Source of the DNA: Siphlonurus alternatus
Lineage: Eukaryota; Arthropoda; Insecta; Ephemeroptera; Siphlonuridae
DNA length: 64,000 nucleotides
Direction of reading: 5' to 3'
NCBI GenBank assembly: GCA_949825025.1
Contig: OX463783.1
Coordinates: forward strand, 16,093,628 to 16,157,627
This document shows positions 13,822 through 25,880 of the stretch, piece by piece. A program made the translations under genes and the position numbers. Position 1 is the first letter of the stretch, and each line of letters begins with the position of its first letter. The notes under the pieces are model-generated. The model was not told the origin of the DNA and did not search any database. It was given only the letters and a program-made list of their open reading frames with translations.

Positions 13822-14103
13822 TCAGTGAATGCTGTTGAAACGTCGGCTTCCACGCGACTGAGCACCGGTGCGGGGGGTCAGCTGGCCCTGACACTCCTCC
13901 CGTGCAGACCCAGTAGCCGCAAAAATGGTTGCATACTTTCCAGAGACGCAGGGGAAGCCCGTTAAAGTTTTGAACATCACTGTATATATTATATAGTAAT
14001 TAGGTTGTTTTTTCAGCTCTCTCCGAGTTGAAATAATGACATCTTTTATTCGGTATAAAAAACTTTCTCCTAGCTTGTCTGATTTCCTCCTATTTTGCAC
14101 CAT
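13822..14103. other. GC-richer unassigned segment
   Basis: About 13835-13965 is clearly richer in G+C than its surroundings. A 93-codon minus-strand frame crosses it. It has no recognisable domain, its N-terminal half is low-complexity A/T-rich sequence, and I see no splice context. It could be an old exon or a mobile-element fragment. Confidence 0.2.
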
Positions 14104-14749
14104 TTTTGAGGAAAAAAGAAGGAAAAGGACGATATTACCTCTTCTTTTCTCTTATTGAGTATAAAATTTTAGAAATGTTATCTCCATTTCATCCTCACTT
14201 TGAGCGAGAAAGAAATAAGATCTGTTTTTAAGGTAAAAGAATATAAGTGCAGGAGACTTGAAGACGTAATACTTCAACTACTAGTAGGAGATAATGTTTT
14301 CTGATTCTACTGTTGTATTTTCAGCCTATTATGAAAGATTGAATAGAATAAAATAATTATCAGATTATTATTTTAATCTATTATGCTAGATAATAATTGT
14401 AAAATTATGAATTTAATTTTAAAATTAATAAATTTACCAAAATAGTGAAAGCAATGAAAATGTTTTTAAATTTCGCTCCACTCGTGTAATTTATTTTCGT
14501 AGGAGAAAAGTTTATCGCCAAGAAAAAAAAATCGAACTAACTTTCTGCGACTGACCAAATATAAATAATGCATTTTTTTTATAGGTAACACGTTCGTTCA
14601 AATGCTTTATAATAACTGTTGATTAATTTTATTGCTTAAATAAATAAAAATAAAATAGTCATATTATGTCATATGTTTTCTTTTAGAACTACCCGGATTG
14701 ATAAGGAAATATAAAATATAGAAATATTGTTGACCATATTATGACCTTG

Positions 14750-15131
14750 CAACTCATTCCGGTATTTACGTGTGACTGAGGGAAACGTAGAAACCTCAGT
14801 CAGGGTATGTGACTACACAGGGTTTGTTAATGAACCGAAAGTGCAATGGTCCAAAGCCATAGGGGAACCATAATATAAGGCCTGCTCGGAGTACTCTGTG
14901 AGTAGGTTTACGAACAAAAAACGTGACGTCATTTGCACTGCACTCTCTACCCCACTGGTGTAGCTAGTATATTACTCGGTGTACTCCGAGCAGGGTTTAC
15001 GAACATAACTATAGTGTATAGTGGAAAAACGCAGGAGACAAACCCCTGGTTGGAAGAAACGTGTTTTTTAGTTGAAAATGTTCACCCATCCAACTACTAT
15101 AACCATGCTCGGCGTTGCTTGACTTTGGTGA
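14750..15131 (-). mobile_element. 5S-rRNA-derived SINE, minus strand, 5' truncated
   Basis: Read on the minus strand, 15131-15080 gives CACCAAAGTCAAGCAACGCC and then GTAGTTGGATGGGTGAAC, the internal-promoter region of 5S rRNA. The SINE body follows, with the same order of blocks as the plus-strand copy at 15797: TTTTCCACTATA, CCCCTATGGCTTTGG and CTGAGGTTTCTACGTTTCCC. The extreme 5' end is lost. A separate hairpin element (14881-14994) interrupts it. Confidence 0.75.
14881..14994. mobile_element. ~114-bp hairpin element nested in the SINE
   Basis: Inverted ends CCTGCTCGGAGTAC and GTACTCCGAGCAGG bound a segment with one TGACGTCA (14924-14931). The 11-mer GGTTTACGAAC occurs inside the left part (14905-14915) and again just past the right end (14994-15004). 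SINE sequence resumes on both sides, so this is an insertion. Confidence 0.6.
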
Positions 15132-15796
15132 AGAGAAGAAATAAAAATCCATTGAATATGAATTTCAATTTATGTATCAAAACTTATTCTATAATATAGC
15201 ATTATAAATTTTGCTTTACAATATAATTTTAAATTTATTAATTTATTTTTATTCGAACACTGGTACGTCGTAATATACAAACAACGCACATATATGAGTC
15301 ACCAAAATATTATCATTGTAGTTCAATATAAAGTAGACTTAGTAGACTTATAAACTTCCTAGTTTATATTTCACATAATAAACATCATAATATCGCATAA
15401 TATATTTCATATTAAATTCACTTATATATCATTTAGCAATACATAAACGGATCACAAAACTATTTTAAGGCATCTAATTTCAATAACAAATTGTATACAT
15501 CAAAGCTGATGTAAACTCTAAAGTGGGAACTACAATGCTAGCTTGTATTAAGTCACATCCGCTATAACTGTTCAAAACCCTCAAAGCCAACTTATTATAA
15601 GTATAATTATATAGTCTGACTTGTATGTTATATTTTTCTTTGTGATATTGAATTATTTATAACTACATTATACAAAAATATGCATGTAAAATTTCCTATA
15701 CTGTGTTAGATTTCTATACAGTTCCAAAAACACAATTTTTCTGTATAAACGTATATTATATATAATTTATTATCTTGAACATCCTGTAAAATATGT

Positions 15797-16152
15797 GGGA
15801 GGTGTGGCGCAGTGCGCTTGACCGGGTCTCGTCAGATCACCGAAGTCAAGCAACGCCGCGCGTGGTTAGTAGTTGGATGGGTGACCATTTTGAACAAAAA
15901 CCACGTTTCCCACCCAGGGGTAAAACGTTGCGCTTTTCCACTATGTGGTTCCCCTGGCTTTGGACCATTGCACTTCCGGTTCATTGACAAAAGCTGTAGC
16001 GTCCATCCTGGCTGAGGTTTCCACGTTTCCCTCAGCCGCAGGCAAATGCCGGGATGGATTTGCAAGGCCGTGGCCGCCCTCGTTCCAGAAGAGCCCGCGA
16101 AACGCTCAAGTTAGGGTTTCGGAAGGTTCGGGGTTTCAAAGTAGTGTGTAAT
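15797..16152 (+). mobile_element. 5S-rRNA-derived SINE (SINE3-type), near full length
   Basis: The first ~95 bases follow 5S rRNA closely: TGTGGCGCAGTGCGCTTGAC, GTCTCGTCAGATCACCGAAG, GTCAAGCAACGCCG and AGTTGGATGGGTGACC, covering the pol III A-box/intermediate/C-box control region. A SINE body of ~250 bases follows, with GGCTTTGGACCATTG, GGCTGAGGTTTCCACG and CAGGCAAATGCCGGGATGG. It is not a true 5S gene: the 3' half of 5S is replaced by the SINE body and there is no tandem array. Confidence 0.85.
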
Positions 16153-16249
16153 TAGTAAATAGAAGTACCCAATAGGGTTTGATTAAAAAACTAAAAAAAT
16201 ATATAATTTATATCACCAGCAAAATAATACAATGGCAACCTACATGATA

Positions 16250-16520
16250 ATTTTTTATTGCAAAAATGAATCTAGAGTCTAGAGGGTACCAAATTATGTA
16301 ACTATGAATTTTTTCAGACTTTTTTTGAGTCCCGGAACTAGTTTTTAAAATTATTGAATGTTCTGCAAGTTCTGTTGGTTCCCCTTAATTGGACCCTTAA
16401 TAAAAAGGATAGGACATGGGATAGGGCCTAAACGCCTCCAGGGGGCGTGGCCGCAGTTTTAATAATCTTTCAAAAATAGATCCCGAAGTAAAAAATAATA
16501 ATAAATACTAAAAAATATCA
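16250..16520. mobile_element. GAGTATTG-family foldback element (GGGGGCGTGGCC variant), decayed
   Basis: Shares the order of blocks with 58322-58640: TTTTATTGCAAAAATGAA, GAGGGTACCAAATTATG, TTTTTTGAGTCCCGGAACTA, the CGCCTCCAGGGGGCGTGGCC box, then the complementary right arm, here degraded. A different element starts within a few bases of its right edge. Confidence 0.6.
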
Positions 16521-16524
16521 TAAT

Positions 16525-16651
16525 GGGAGCGATTCACGAAGCAGTTAGCCAGGTTTCTAACCACGTTGAACTAGGTGGTTTAACACGTAAAACATGCAGG
16601 TATAGTTAAACGTGGTTAGAAACCTGGCTAACTTCTTCGTGAATCGCACCC
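16525..16651. mobile_element. 'GATTCACGAAG' foldback element, near-perfect hairpin
   Basis: The arms are GCGATTCACGAAGCAGTTAG / CTAACTTCTTCGTGAATCGC and CCAGGTTTCTAACCACGTT / AACGTGGTTAGAAACCTGG, separated by a small loop. Nearly all of its ~127 bases can pair. Close relative of 26812-26953. Confidence 0.85.
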
Positions 16652-16659
16652 AGTATATA

Positions 16660-17500
16660 TATCATAATTTGGCACCCTCAATTCATTTCCGAAAAAAAAA
16701 GAGGTAACAAAATAACAAAGGTTGTCTATAATATGTACTTTCACATACATAATAAATGGCGTTCTCTTTTTTTTTATGTGATTGGTAAATTTTAAGGTTC
16801 CTTTCTTTTAAATATCATGGTCAAATTGTTTAATAATATATATGAGTATATTTGATTTAAAATAAGTCTTGAAACACAGTTAAAACATCGCAAAAACATA
16901 AAAAAATAAAAGTGAATTATGTTACGTTATTATATCTAATAAAAACAGAATTTATATTTAACGATAGAATTATTTTTGCGCATAATATGCTAGAAACCAA
17001 CATCAACTACCATTTTATATAATTATCAATATATATTATATTGTCACTATGACGTAAGAGATATTACAACGTATCCAAAATTAGTTTTATTGGTATTTTT
17101 AAATATAAATTAAATGTTAAATGTAATTCATAGAAAGTAAATCATAATTTTGTAAACTCCCTGAGTCCCCTTAATAAAAACAACAACAATAATATTGAAG
17201 TAATTACACAGAAATATAATACAGACAGCTTTTCATATATCAATCTATCATGTATAAAAGTATATAATGTTTAAAATATGTGTTCGTGGGCTTATATTTA
17301 ACTATGAAGATTCCTGGTTATCATCTTTGTGGCACCCATTTCCTCCTGAGTTAAAGATTACGAATATGTCAGTCAAATTTACATGATATACCTTCGGGAG
17401 AAGCCGGAAATGTAAGCCTTCTGGTCTTCCTATTCGTATTTCAGCGTTAAAATATCACTCATAGGTCAGTACTTTTACTGCAGACCCCCTCTATAAAATT
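16660..17500. other. intergenic, no gene seen
   Basis: AT-rich; nothing recognised. Confidence 0.45.
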
Positions 17501-17600
17501 TCAAAATTGAATTGCAAAGAGAAGAGCTGCAAACTTCACACTTCCGGCTATTTCCGGAAGGAATATAAAACTAATTTGACTCTCACGTTTGTTTCAGCAG

Positions 17601-17702
17601 TCTTCTCCACAAGACGGCTCTTCCCCGAATCAGCCGTGCTGGCCCGTCAGTATTGTCATGTACCTGCCGGACCTGTGGCCACCTCGACACCGAAACTGTG
17701 GG
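17601..17702 (+). CDS. possible upstream exon of unrecognised gene
   Basis: A 102-base segment lies between GTTTGTTTCAG and GTGAGT. It is open in two plus frames and much richer in G+C than the flanks. If coding, the frame leaving one base at the donor (17702) fits the next candidate exon at 19791, which needs one base. It could equally be a 5' untranslated exon. The protein is not recognised in either frame. Confidence 0.3.
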
Positions 17703-18162
17703 GTGAGTGACCTCGTGGTGCAACCCTCTCCTGACCATAGGTACAAAAACAGAGGGGAAGATTCTGTCCAGAGATTTTTTTACGTTGTATTTTAAGGAAG
17801 TTCATTATAAAGTGAATATTTTTCCGACTTCTTACATACGATAACATAATAGAGCGATCTATTCTGCATTAATTATAAAAGAGTGTATTACATATGATAC
17901 AATTTTACATAATTATTATATATTTTTTTCCTTATATAACAAGAAAATTTATCTTTATACAAACATATGGAGTTAAGTTTTTTTGTAATTAAAATTTGTA
18001 TGTAAAGATAAATTTAAAAAAATGTATCGTGTAATTAATTCCGGTTTTACACTGATAGGTAAGGCTTACGAAGAGGCCCATAACAATTAACAATTAAGTT
18101 ATATAAGAAGCTTTTTTGTTAGGTTTTAATGGATCATAACCTGTATGAATTTTTTTAAATGC

Positions 18163-18470
18163 ATATTTGGATACAGAACCTCGAGTTACGTTTTTTTTTT
18201 TTAATATTTTTTCTCTTTTTTTTTTTAACCACCAAATGCCCTCAACATCGAGGTGAAAGACTAAGAAGTCAAGTCATAGTCCTAAAAACGTCTTTCTCTA
18301 TGCCTGCGCAGTTTATTATATGGCTTGCGTGTTAAATATTGGCATGACCATGCTACTACAGCGTTTTGCAGCACAATTTTAAGAATAGAAGGTACAAAAA
18401 AACAAAAAAAAAAAAAAAAATAGAAAAATTGTTTAATGCAAAACTGAGGTTCTGTATTATTCAAATATTG
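18163..18470. mobile_element. 'GTGTTAAATATT' family foldback element, diverged
   Basis: The ends GGATACAGAACCTCGAGTTA and AAACTGAGGTTCTGTATT are inverted. The core at 18327-18373 matches the family core, but its CRE-like box is mutated (CATGCTACTACAGCG). Poly-T (18189-18227) and poly-A (18401-18420) runs lie in the two arms and pair with each other. It lies in the first putative intron of the unrecognised candidate gene. Confidence 0.65.
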
Positions 18471-19831
18471 TACAATAAAAAATAATCAGCTTTTCCAATG
18501 TCTTGATAAAAATTAAAATAAATTTCTCAAATAACTTTTCATTTAAAGTGTATAGGTGTATACTATAATGCCACTCTTTAATATTAAATTGATGGTCGTA
18601 TATACTGTAAATCCAATATTACTTAAAATTAGTTAAACAGGTAACATTTATTTAATAAAGAAGCAATATATATTATATATGAACATTATGAACCCTTAAC
18701 TTTACTAATAAGAAAAGTTTTAACTATTTTTAAGTTTAAGAAAATAATTATTATTATTGAAACATAAACCACATGTGTAATAATATATAATAATATAAGG
18801 TAAATTAATGTTATAAAGTTTATAATATTTCTTTGATCTAATATAGGTAATAATCTAAGATAATAAATTGAACCTCTCTTTGATTAATTAAAATCTGTTA
18901 ATAAGTTAAATAACTATATTAGTGTATCTTGTCATATTTCAATCAATAAAGAAAATTATCGCTGTAAATTCTTAGCTTATTGCTATGGCAACGTATCGTT
19001 AAAAAAATTACTGTGTTAAATAATTGGATATTTTCGCAGCGTTTAATTAAGTTTTTTACATTAAAATAATTAAAAAGAAAACAAGATTACAAGGTGTTAT
19101 GAAATTAATTAATCAATTATTTTATTTCTCAACGATTTCATTATAAAATTGTAATAAATAAATCTTGAAGGTTACTCTAAAAAAGGGAAAAACACATCTT
19201 TGCTCGAATTTTCTTGCTCCTTATTTCCAAATAAAACACTGCATATATAAAAATTTACTGTATAATTATGTACTGCGTTTATAATTTCTACAGAGAAATT
19301 TTATCAAATATTTAAAGAATTTGACTGTATATTAAACTATGATAAAGTGCTAATTATATAATATTTCTAATAAAGTAAAATTATAAGCATACTCTTTTTG
19401 TGCTAGTTTCATTATTTTTTCCAGTGTGCATTTTAATTAAAGAAGTGAATTTTAGTTGCATAATTTTTTCATTCTATAATATTTATTACGTCATTAGCAA
19501 ATGTTTCATAAAATTGAATAGTGTAATAACTTTATAGTAAAAGTTACAAAACAGATTTATGTAAGTAATTATAATACTAATGGTTCATTTTCTGAAATGT
19601 AACTAATTGTAAGGGATCCATGGAAGTCAATACCGCAAATAATCGATTGACTTGAATTCTCTATTAGAAGTCTATCAACAGAGGATTCTAATGGGTGCTA
19701 AAACCTGTTACATCATCTTTCCTGTGCCGCTCCTGAAATCTTTTCTTTAATTCTTGTATAATATTCTTCAAGTTAATACTTTCTTTTCAGGTCTATCATT
19801 TACTTCATTTCCATCTAAAAACTATCTCTCC

Positions 19832-21639
19832 ATGCAGAAATACAATCTCATAACCTTCTCATTTTTCACTCACCCTCTCGATGACGGACTGGAGAAAGCC
19901 ACCTTCACAATCGTCCTTCCGCAAGGAAGACTTTTCCCCATTACCTTCAACTTACATCCCGAGAAGGTGTCTCGACAGGCCAATTTAGTTAATTTTAACT
20001 GGTGTCAAGAGACATCGGACCTGTAACTAACTCAACATCAATCAATTAGAAGTCTAACAGTATTTTTTGTTTCAGGTGTCAAGTCGGACAGACCGTAAGT
20101 GCGATGACTCAACTGCAGATCACAAACGAATGTGTCCTGCAATATCTGACAGATCTTCATTACACATACCAAGGTCACCACCGGGTCACTGACCTTTGTC
20201 AAGGTCACAACTCTTCCATCTTATTGGTAAGCTTTATTAGAATACATTACAACTTTATTGGTGTTCGAATGGGCTTGCAGTACTGTATAGTTCATTTCTC
20301 TGTATCATTAGATTTGTTCGTAAATACACAATCAAATGAGAATAATAAATCTAATTTTGGTAATGTTACTTTTACAGATCATGGTTCATTTTGTACAGTA
20401 CGGTAAGTTCCGTTAAAATATCCTTCCTGCCATGTATTATCCGTGAAATGTATATATAGGCTAATCCCACATGACGTCATTGCAACGCATATTACATACT
20501 TAATAGGAGCCTGCTGCGCCATAGTGTTGTGTTGCATTAGCAGCGTGTAAGGGAAAAATGTATAAAAAATTAAATATATATTATTATGTATAATAAATTA
20601 TATTATATAAAAAACGGAAATTATTATATTGATATCGTTTCCATATCATCTAGCTGCTATAAGTTTATAAAGAAAACACAAGCTACATTTTTGTGTCCTT
20701 AAATAATTATATCTGGCAACAAAGTCAATTTTTCTAATTTTTCTATTTTTATTTTCGATGCTTTAGAGCGTACGGTTTAACAACAGGAGGGGAAGGGAGG
20801 GGGGGGGAGGTAAAAATCTGGGCGTTATTCTGTAAGCAGGCAACCCAACAATCTGCCCTAGTATGGAAATAATGCATTTATTTTTAAAATTTACCTGTGA
20901 TTTTATTCTGTGTGCATATTTTATTATTTATTCATAAAATTTTACAGTCTATTCAGAGATTAAAATGAAGATCTTAAATGTTATTTAAAGTACCTAAAAT
21001 ATAGTATTATAACAAATTACATTAGAAGAAATAATAAAGAAATATATATTCAAATACTCTCATGGTCCCTGTAATTTCCAAAATTTGATATTTAATCACA
21101 TTATTCTCTGCACTTCATACATAACCCCGCCCCCCCTTTTTTTAAAATAGCTTTAAATGAGAAGAACATCTGCTCTTATTGCAGATATTGCAAGAATGTT
21201 TATTATTATTTATAGTTTTTAAATTATAGATATATTGCCAAATATAAACTAACAAACTATATTTTCTTTTTATCTTATTTTGCCTTGATCATTGGTTCAA
21301 AAAATATCAATTCATAATTATTTTATTGCTTTTTGATTGTACAAAACAATATAAGCACGTCATGCAGATGCATATTAACGATTAATCTCAGTTACTTCGG
21401 AATCAAAGAATATTTCCCTTCAAACGAATCGAATGAAATAAATTTTAAAAAATCGAGAATGTTCTAAAACTTAATCGCTTATGGTTTGAACAAATTCAGT
21501 CTTGCAGTTTTCTTACAACAGCTTCATTTCCGGTTTCCGTCCATAAGGTCAATGTTAAACTTCTACCTCAGTTTTCACAAAACTGATAAGACAGATTCGC
21601 TTCAAAATTTGTATGCCACCTATTGATGGTGAGTTCTAA
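19832..21639 (+). CDS. unrecognised multi-exon candidate gene
   Basis: The model joins 19832-20022 (exon begins at acceptor 19791), 20076-20226, 20378-20402 and 21572-21639. Each internal edge has an AG acceptor and GT donor (GTAACT, GTAAGC, GTAAGT), and the phases match (2-nt, 0-nt and 1-nt carry-over). The frame from the ATG at 19832 to TAA at 21637-21639 is 435 bases, predicting 144 residues. The first two exons are long open stretches richer in G+C than their surroundings. I recognise no domain; residues such as FTHPLDDGLEKATF and NECVLQYLTDLHYTY do not recall a family to me. The last two exons are short and could be chance. It may be a real lineage-specific gene, a non-coding transcript or a coincidence. 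Confidence 0.3.
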
Positions 21640-24150
21640 GTCCCCTGCAAGTCTTGTTGCAATCAGGCGGTATGATTGCGAGATATCAACCTACTGAGAT
21701 TCATCCTTAATCACAGTCAATTTTAAAATTACGTATAAATCTTTGGAATAATAATAAAAAATAAGGCTAAAAAACAATAACATTGTACATTGTCATCATA
21801 TACAATTATTAACTTCACCAAATATTGTTCTTTATGACAATCCCCCTTAGTTTAACCATTATTTCTTATTATTATTCTCATCAATGTAAATAATAAAATC
21901 TTGATATAAAAAATAAATAACTACCCTAGAACAAAATATCAAATATCAAATTAGTTTTTGCTGTAATTTGATCAGAGACAAACTGACCATCCAGAAAGAA
22001 ATGAAGGTATAAATAATAATACTGACCAACAGATAATAACAATGGAAATTTTATAACAATCGATCGATATTTTGAGATGTCTCTTGAGTCATTTCAGTTT
22101 GCATATATAACTCAATTTAACTTTATTTTTCAATCCCTTGTGTTGAGTGGGTGCATGATATTACACAATAACTTTGTTATATAGTTTGTATTTTTTTATA
22201 TAGAGAATTATTCTATTATGTTTTATAATCTACGTATTGTATTAAATATTAAATAATAGTAAAGGAATAGGACACAAGCTGTGTCACTAGAAGTTTTTTT
22301 TTTTTTTACCGGTACCAGGGAATAACATCTGTTCCCTGCCGGTACACTTGTTGAAATTTGTTGATTTACAATCTCTCTTTCCATAAAAAAATATTTAAAC
22401 CATGTTTTTACACACATTCTACATAATAATTGTACTTGCAATGACTCTTAATTAAATAATTTTTCCTTCCAAACAGCAATAGTCTCTTTTCTTACAAGTT
22501 AGATATAATTTTTTTTTAAAAGCACGAACAAAAATATTAAACTTAAATATTACGATATATCATCGATCAGTAAATAATTATTATAATATATATTCATGAT
22601 CTCTAAGTTAATGTAAATTATACAACTTACAAGTTATGTCTTTTTCTTCCATTTCTTTTAACTTTTAATTTCAACACCTTCATGACAAGTAATAATTAAT
22701 AAATATGAAAATTATAAAGTAACTATTCTTGCAATAATTTCAAAATTTTATTTTTCCCACTTCCAGCAAGGCTCATTATTTAATAGTTTTACTGGTAAAG
22801 ATGACCTTTACTGAAATGGTCAACAACTACTTTATAAACAACTTTTAAAGTCATTTTAAATTCGGTTGCATCTTTACTTTCTTAAAAAATATGAAATCAA
22901 ATTTGTATTATTATTATTTTTTTTTCAATAATTATATTTGTCGTTAATTTTTGACATATCTTGAAGGAAAAAATATTTTATTACTACTATTTTATCATTA
23001 TTATTTTTTTTTTTACATTATTACCATTTTAAATTATTATTTATGCACTAGCATTTTAAAATTATTAATTTAATATCTGTTGGACAATATCAATGTCCAA
23101 ATTTATCATAACATATTAAAAACTATCCCCTTGAATTTGACATGAATGTTCATATCGCACATGCTTATTTATTACATAATTTAGAACGTAAATAAAATCA
23201 CATCAAGTGAAACCCCTGCCATGTATGCAACTTCTTATAAGGTCGTGCACGGCGGATTGCATTCAAGGTTGTACCATTGAAAAGGGGGAGAGGGGGGATG
23301 CGTGACGTAGAACAATAAATAGAAAGCATTTCTTTTGTAAGTTACAATATTTTCACTAAGAATTCCATCTATTGTTACATCATATTGTCAATACTGGCAA
23401 TAGTGTATTGCAAACATTTTTTTAGTATTTATTGTTTCTGCGAACTTTATATTGTTAAATATTTGAAATTTTATTGAAATCACAACAATACATTGTTCCT
23501 AATGAAGAAAATTGCTTTTCTGTAATTTTCTTTATGCGTGTAATAAATAATTACAAATTGCAAAATATGTGAATCATAATGTTTATACTTCTGAAATTTA
23601 TTAAAAAAATTAGTATGATCTTTTGTTAATTTTTCCAAATGTAGTCAAATTAATTTTAATTAGGGAAAATTACTGTAAGTAAAGTTGATAAATTGATACC
23701 ACGAGATGAAAAATTTTTAAAATCCTGTTAAAAAGGTCATATTCAACTTACAGATAATAGCTCTTATTATGATAAAGAACATCTAGTGATCTGTTGAAAT
23801 AAACTAAAAATATATAAGCTGATAATCATCTCTGAATTGCTTTTATTCAATGAAATCATCGTTGATTTAAATTATAAAAATAAATTATATTTAATATAAA
23901 AACCCTTTCTTCCATTTTTGATTTGCTACCAAAATTCAATTTTTGGGTAAATGAGTCAGTTTTTGTTCTTTAGTAAATGTTATTTTTTGGCTCATAATAA
24001 TAATAAACCTCCAATAAAAATTTAAAAAATTTTGCGCAAAAAATAAGCTGGCTACAGTTTTTTGCCCACTTACAAAAATGTGAAAAATGGAAGAAGAAAA
24101 AAGAAGAAAAGAAAAGAAGAAGGGTTTTTGCAACTAACAGACTCCTATAT
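21640..24150. other. intergenic, no gene seen
   Basis: Very AT-rich; no recognisable coding or RNA features. Confidence 0.5.
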
Positions 24151-24152
24151 GA

Positions 24153-24807
24153 CTTAAAGTAAAGTGCGCGCTAGAAAAAAAAGTTGAGTTAGTATTTTCT
24201 AAAAATAGTTCAAGTAGTCCTCCATATCAAACCAAAATTCAAAAAATTCTATCTCAAATAGGTTTGCCAGAAAAAAATTGCAAAGTCAGAGTGAACGCGT
24301 CGCTTAACATGGGGCCTTACCTGACAAAAACCCTCGAATATCTCGAAAAAATACACCGTTAGGTGGTATGAAAAAAATATAGTGATGTTCTATGACCCAA
24401 GCTTTAACCAAAAACCGATTAAAAAAAATTCTCTCGAATCCATTTTTCCGTAAAAAAATAATAAAAAATCTTATGGGAATTAACATGGTAGATTTTCTTG
24501 ATTTTTTTACGGAAAAATGGATTCGAGAGAAATTTTTTTTAATTGGTTTTTGGTTAAAGCTTGGGTCATAGAACATCACTATATTTTTTTCATACCACCT
24601 AACGGTGTATTTTTTCGAGATATTCGAGGGTTTTTGTCAGGTAAGGCCCCATGTTAAGCGACGCGTTCACTCTGACTTTGGAATTTTTTTCTGGCAAACC
24701 TATTTGAGATAGAATTTTTTGAATTTTGGTTTGATATGGAGGACTACTTGAACTATTTTTAGAAAATACTAACTCAACTTTTTTTTCTAGCGCGCACTTT
24801 ACTTTAA
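24153..24807. mobile_element. 655-bp near-perfect hairpin element
   Basis: Two arms of about 310 bases are inverted copies centred near 24480. The ends are TTAAAGTAAAGTGCGCGCTAG and CTAGCGCGCACTTTACTTTAA. The inner arms, such as TCTCGAATCCATTTTTCCGT against ACGGAAAAATGGATTCGAGA, are exact. The loop is ~50 A/T-rich bases. It contains no transposase. The order of blocks (TAGTTCAA.., ATTC(C/T)ATCTCAAATAG.., TTAACATG) relates it distantly to the hairpins at 57535, 59717 and 63634. The high arm identity argues for a young insertion. Confidence 0.85.
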
Positions 24808-25439
24808 AAATTTATCGAAATTATACTGAGCAGGAAAGTTACATGCAAGAATATTGTTTTATACTTATTAACAAAGTTGTAAAATGAACTAAAATCTATT
24901 ACAATGCATTCCTGAACTGCATTTTTGTTATAGATATAGAATATAGACTTTCTTTTGTATGTTTATAAAAAAAATACTAAAAATTAGTTATGATAAAAAT
25001 GTTGGCCGAAAAATTTACTTAATTATGTATTATAATAGCTATATGTAAAACAATCTATTGTTTTTTTGGTTTGGTAAAATAATAGGTAGTATGTATATTG
25101 TTATTATAAAACATGATCAGAAACTGAAATTTTTAAAAACGTTAAAAATTAACTAAACTGGAGTTAAAATTTTAGATTTAAGATTTATTCATGTCGCTCA
25201 TAATAATGCATGTGGTTTGATCATGAAATTATAGTTTTAAAAAAATAGGACCACGTTTCTAGCTGACTGATAAGTAACAAGTTTAATATAATTTAACGAC
25301 CAATTTTTTTGTAAATAATTAGCAGATAAGTACATGAAAACATATCTGAATATACAATAATAAATTTAATATGAAAATCAAATATAAAATAAATAAAGTA
25401 AAATCAAAATATGGGTGATATTGGGCGTGTTTATAAATT

Positions 25440-25880
25440 TAATTCCATGTTTTCTATTGGTTATTGGCTATAACGTATTGAAGCCCCTCCCCTCCATGCT
25501 TGGGACATAACAGATATCACCAAGTCGCACTCACGCGAAGGTGCAAAACTTTTTACCTGTGACAGTAATAAAGTGAAATCTCGATCGTGAATATCTTCAA
25601 AATTTAGAAGCAAGTGTGAAAATTTAGTGTAAAATTAAATTTATAATAAATATTAATATTTTAACATATAAAAAAAGAAGAAAATTTAAATTATTAAAAT
25701 GTTAGTATCTGTAGAAAATTGGACAAAATACAATAGAATTATAAAAATATGAGGTAGATTACTATTAAATTAGTATTAATTTCAATTATGAGTTATTAAT
25801 TTTATGTATATTACTTGATACGCACAAGTATTATAGTTAAAAATATTTATAAAAAATATTTTTTTATATATAATTTGATC
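25440..25880 (+). promoter_or_regulatory. probable promoter and 5' UTR of cycle
   Basis: Upstream of the first cycle ATG lie two inverted CCAAT-type ATTGG motifs (about 25457-25468) and a CCCCTCCCCTCC box (about 25484-25495). A less A/T-rich stretch ends near 25570, then A/T-rich leader sequence runs to the ATG at 25881. The transcription start cannot be fixed from sequence. No exact E-box (CACGTG) was seen here. Confidence 0.35.

Noticed and set aside
13822..14103. 93-codon minus-strand gene
   Set aside because: It has no recognisable domain and no splice or promoter context, and half of the frame is A/T-rich filler. Kept only as an unassigned segment.
15803..15890. True 5S rRNA gene
   Set aside because: Only the 5' ~95 bases resemble 5S rRNA, and a SINE body follows. 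The other copies at 14750 and 37046 share that body.
21629..21666. Extra intron extending the unrecognised candidate gene
   Set aside because: The implied intron is only 38 bases. Reading straight through gives an in-frame stop at 21637-21639 instead.
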